This document shows, piece by piece, positions 7,095 to 8,239 of a stretch of 8,239 bases of DNA; the first letter of the stretch is position 1; every line of letters starts with the position of its first letter. A program made the translations under genes and the position numbers. This stretch comes from JADFUS01 sp036653215 (GTDB taxonomy: Bacteria > Bacteroidota > Bacteroidia > Bacteroidales > Rikenellaceae), in NCBI GenBank assembly GCA_036653215.1, contig JAVVUK010000071.1:1-8239 (forward strand). Direction: 5' to 3'. The notes beneath the pieces are model-generated. The model was not told the origin of the DNA. It did not search any database and worked only from the letters and a program-made list of their open reading frames with translations.

Positions 7095-7127
7095 ATTGGT
7101 ATATAAAAATAATAATTACTAATTTTG
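7095..7127 (+). promoter_or_regulatory. Bacteroidota-type promoter of the TPR-like gene
   Basis: A perfect -7 box TAATTTTG (7120-7127) is preceded, 21 bp upstream, by ATTG (7095-7098), three of four bases of the TTTG -33 box. The expected start is near 7131-7134, giving an AT-only-type leader of about 37-40 nt. It lies in the 90-bp gap after recG, so the following gene can be expressed independently of recG. Confidence 0.55.
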
Positions 7128-7140
7128 GCAATAGTCAAAT

Positions 7141-7169
7141 AATAATATAAAAACAATAATATAAAAAAC
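7141..7169 (+). repeat. Tandem A-rich repeat in the 5' leader of the TPR-like gene
   Basis: AATAATATAAAAAC (7141-7154) is followed at once by the same unit with one extra A (7155-7169), ending just before the ATG at 7171. A-rich sequence directly upstream of starts is known to promote initiation in Bacteroidota, which mostly lack Shine-Dalgarno pairing. The duplicated unit may serve this purpose, or may be a simple replication-slippage product. Confidence 0.6.
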
Positions 7170-7170
7170 T

Positions 7171-8130
7171 ATGATGAAACTAAGAATTTTTTTGATCGCT
7201 GCCGTATCTATAATGGTAGCATCTACCGTATCAGCACAGAGTATTAATGACATTACCACAAAGTTAAACGAGGGAATGGCTGCGGCAAATGCTAGGGATT
7301 TTGATAAGAGTATAGTATTGCTTGGGGAGGCTTATGATATGTCTAAGACTTCTACTGAAGAGGGTGCCTTAGATATAGGTAAACAAGCATACGCTGCATT
7401 AGGAAGTGTAACCCTTAATAGTGGCAAAAAAGCAGCGAGCACAAAAGATTATGACGCTGCCATTAAAGCTTTTTCTAAAGGTGGGGAGATCTTCACATCT
7501 TTGTCGGACACAGCAAATGCAAAACAAGCAATAGCTCTTTTATCTAAGGTATACGAACTAAAAGCGTTTAGTTTAAATAAAGCAGGTGACTTTGATAATG
7601 CTCTTGCTACTTGTCAAGAAGGATTGGTAAATAACCCTAACTCGTCACTTCTACTTCTGCTAAGCGCAAATAGCAAATATTCAAAAGGAAATACCTCTGA
7701 GGCGCTTGCTGACTATGCAGCCTTATATGCTTTCGCAAAATCAGCTCCTCAATATGCTAAGATCGAGGGTCAAGTAAATAATGCACTCCTTTCAAACGCT
7801 GCTGAAGTTGCAAAGACAAATGTAGACCTTGCTGAAGATAATATAGCTTTAGTATTAGGTAACAACCCTAAAAATGAAATAGCACATATGCAAAGAGTAC
7901 AGATATATAATGCGGCTAAAGATTATAAATCTGTAATTAAGTATGGGGATGAGGCTGTTGCTGCCCAAACGAAGTTAGATAATAAAATGACTCTTAACTA
8001 TATTATAGGTGCAGCATACCAAGTTTTGTTAGACAACGACAATGCTGTTAAGTACTATAATAAGGTGACATCAGGTCAATATGCGGCAAATGCGAAACAA
8101 ATTGTTGCCTCTTTAACAAAGAAACCTTAA
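7171..8130 (+). CDS. Exported tetratricopeptide-repeat-like protein, function unknown
   Basis: I do not recognise a named family. The 319-aa protein begins with a clear Sec signal peptide: basic MMKLR, a hydrophobic core (6-19) and a likely signal peptidase I site VSA|Q after Ala22. No lipobox is present, so it should be soluble in the periplasm or exported further. The mature part is almost entirely helical and Ala/Lys/Asn-rich, with TPR-like helix pairs. These have the pattern small residue, G/K-D-[FY]-x-x-[AS]-[IL] at 42-49, 92-98, 139-145, 173-179, 250-256 and 287-293, for example NKAGDFDNALATCQEGL (136-152). TPR proteins usually serve as scaffolds for protein-protein contacts. There are no enzyme motifs, only one Cys (148), and no C-terminal sorting domain of the type IX kind. 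A second in-frame ATG at 7174 is an equal start. The gene has its own promoter and terminator, so it stands alone, and its mRNA design suggests good expression. Confidence 0.85.
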   Translation: MMKLRIFLIAAVSIMVASTVSAQSINDITTKLNEGMAAANARDFDKSIVLLGEAYDMSKTSTEEGALDIGKQAYAALGSVTLNSGKKAASTKDYDAAIKAFSKGGEIFTSLSDTANAKQAIALLSKVYELKAFSLNKAGDFDNALATCQEGLVNNPNSSLLLLLSANSKYSKGNTSEALADYAALYAFAKSAPQYAKIEGQVNNALLSNAAEVAKTNVDLAEDNIALVLGNNPKNEIAHMQRVQIYNAAKDYKSVIKYGDEAVAAQTKLDNKMTLNYIIGAAYQVLLDNDNAVKYYNKVTSGQYAANAKQIVASLTKKP

Positions 8131-8144
8131 CACTATTATACATC

Positions 8145-8177
8145 AAGCCGCCTTTTGAGAAAAAGGCGGCTTTTTTT
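8145..8177 (+). terminator. Rho-independent terminator of the TPR-like gene
   Basis: AAGCCGCCTTTT (8145-8156) pairs with AAAAGGCGGCTT (8161-8172), a perfect stem of up to 12 bp with six G-C pairs at its core. It is closed by a GAGA loop (8157-8160), a GNRA-type tetraloop. A run of seven T (8171-8177) follows. It begins 15 nt after the stop codon. The opposite side has no T run in minus-strand reading, so it acts in the plus direction only. Confidence 0.93.
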
Positions 8178-8239
8178 ATTTAAATTAAAGTCACTCATTG
8201 ATAGGTAGTTAATGTGGTGGTTAAAAAATAAATAAAAAA

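Noticed and set aside
7067..7100. Possible hairpin after recG (CCAA and TAAAAA pairing with TTTTTATTGG)
   Set aside because: The stem is interrupted by a 6-nt bulge, is nearly all A-T, and lacks a following T run, so it is not a credible terminator.
8178..8239. AT-rich tail of the window with a short ATG frame (8214 onwards)
   Set aside because: The frame closes after seven codons. No promoter boxes, repeats or structure were found, and the next gene is outside the window.
1..8239. Mobile element, CRISPR array, tRNA or rRNA, toxin-antitoxin or defence system
   Set aside because: No transposase, integrase, regular repeat-spacer pattern, terminal inverted repeats, tRNA-like fold or defence domain could be seen. 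All long open frames are accounted for by the genes listed.

Overview
The window looks like ordinary core chromosome from a moderately AT-rich member of the Bacteroidota, most likely order Bacteroidales. This rests on three things. Perfect or near-perfect copies of the Bacteroidota promoter (TTTG, about 18-21 bp, TAnnTTTG) stand in front of several genes. No Shine-Dalgarno sequences are visible at the starts. The proteins match Bacteroidota versions of their families, for example a TonB-like protein with a Cys-Glu-Gly-Gly-Gly motif in its C-terminal domain and a RecG ending in the style usual for this phylum. I cannot name a genus.

Layout: (1) 2-2379, plus strand, a tightly packed operon of smpB (tmRNA-binding protein), apbE (lipoprotein FAD:protein FMN transferase) and a YegS/DgkB-type lipid kinase. 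They are joined by a 4-nt overlap and then a 0-nt junction, behind one clear promoter. (2) 2382-3946, minus strand, rlmH (23S rRNA methyltransferase) and an NrnA-type DHH phosphoesterase. rlmH meets the lipid kinase gene tail to tail with only 2 nt between. (3) 4002-7080, plus strand, a single-pass membrane protein with a TonB-like C-terminal domain, followed after 19 nt by recG (branch-migrating helicase). This pair diverges from nrnA across a 55-bp gap holding two overlapping, opposite promoters. (4) 7095-8177, plus strand, a self-contained unit: promoter, A-rich leader with a tandem repeat, an exported TPR-like protein of unknown function and a strong intrinsic terminator. The last 62 bases (8178-8239) hold nothing recognisable.

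Three of the genes (smpB, rlmH, nrnA) act in ribosome rescue, ribosome maturation and turnover of very short RNAs. apbE and the lipid kinase act at the membrane and recG in genome maintenance. No mobile element, CRISPR array, RNA gene, toxin-antitoxin pair or defence system was found. Nor did I find convincing evidence of a new multi-gene system. The least explained items are the TonB-like protein with its long cytoplasmic N-terminus, the exported TPR-like protein, and the compact divergent promoter between nrnA and the TonB-like gene.
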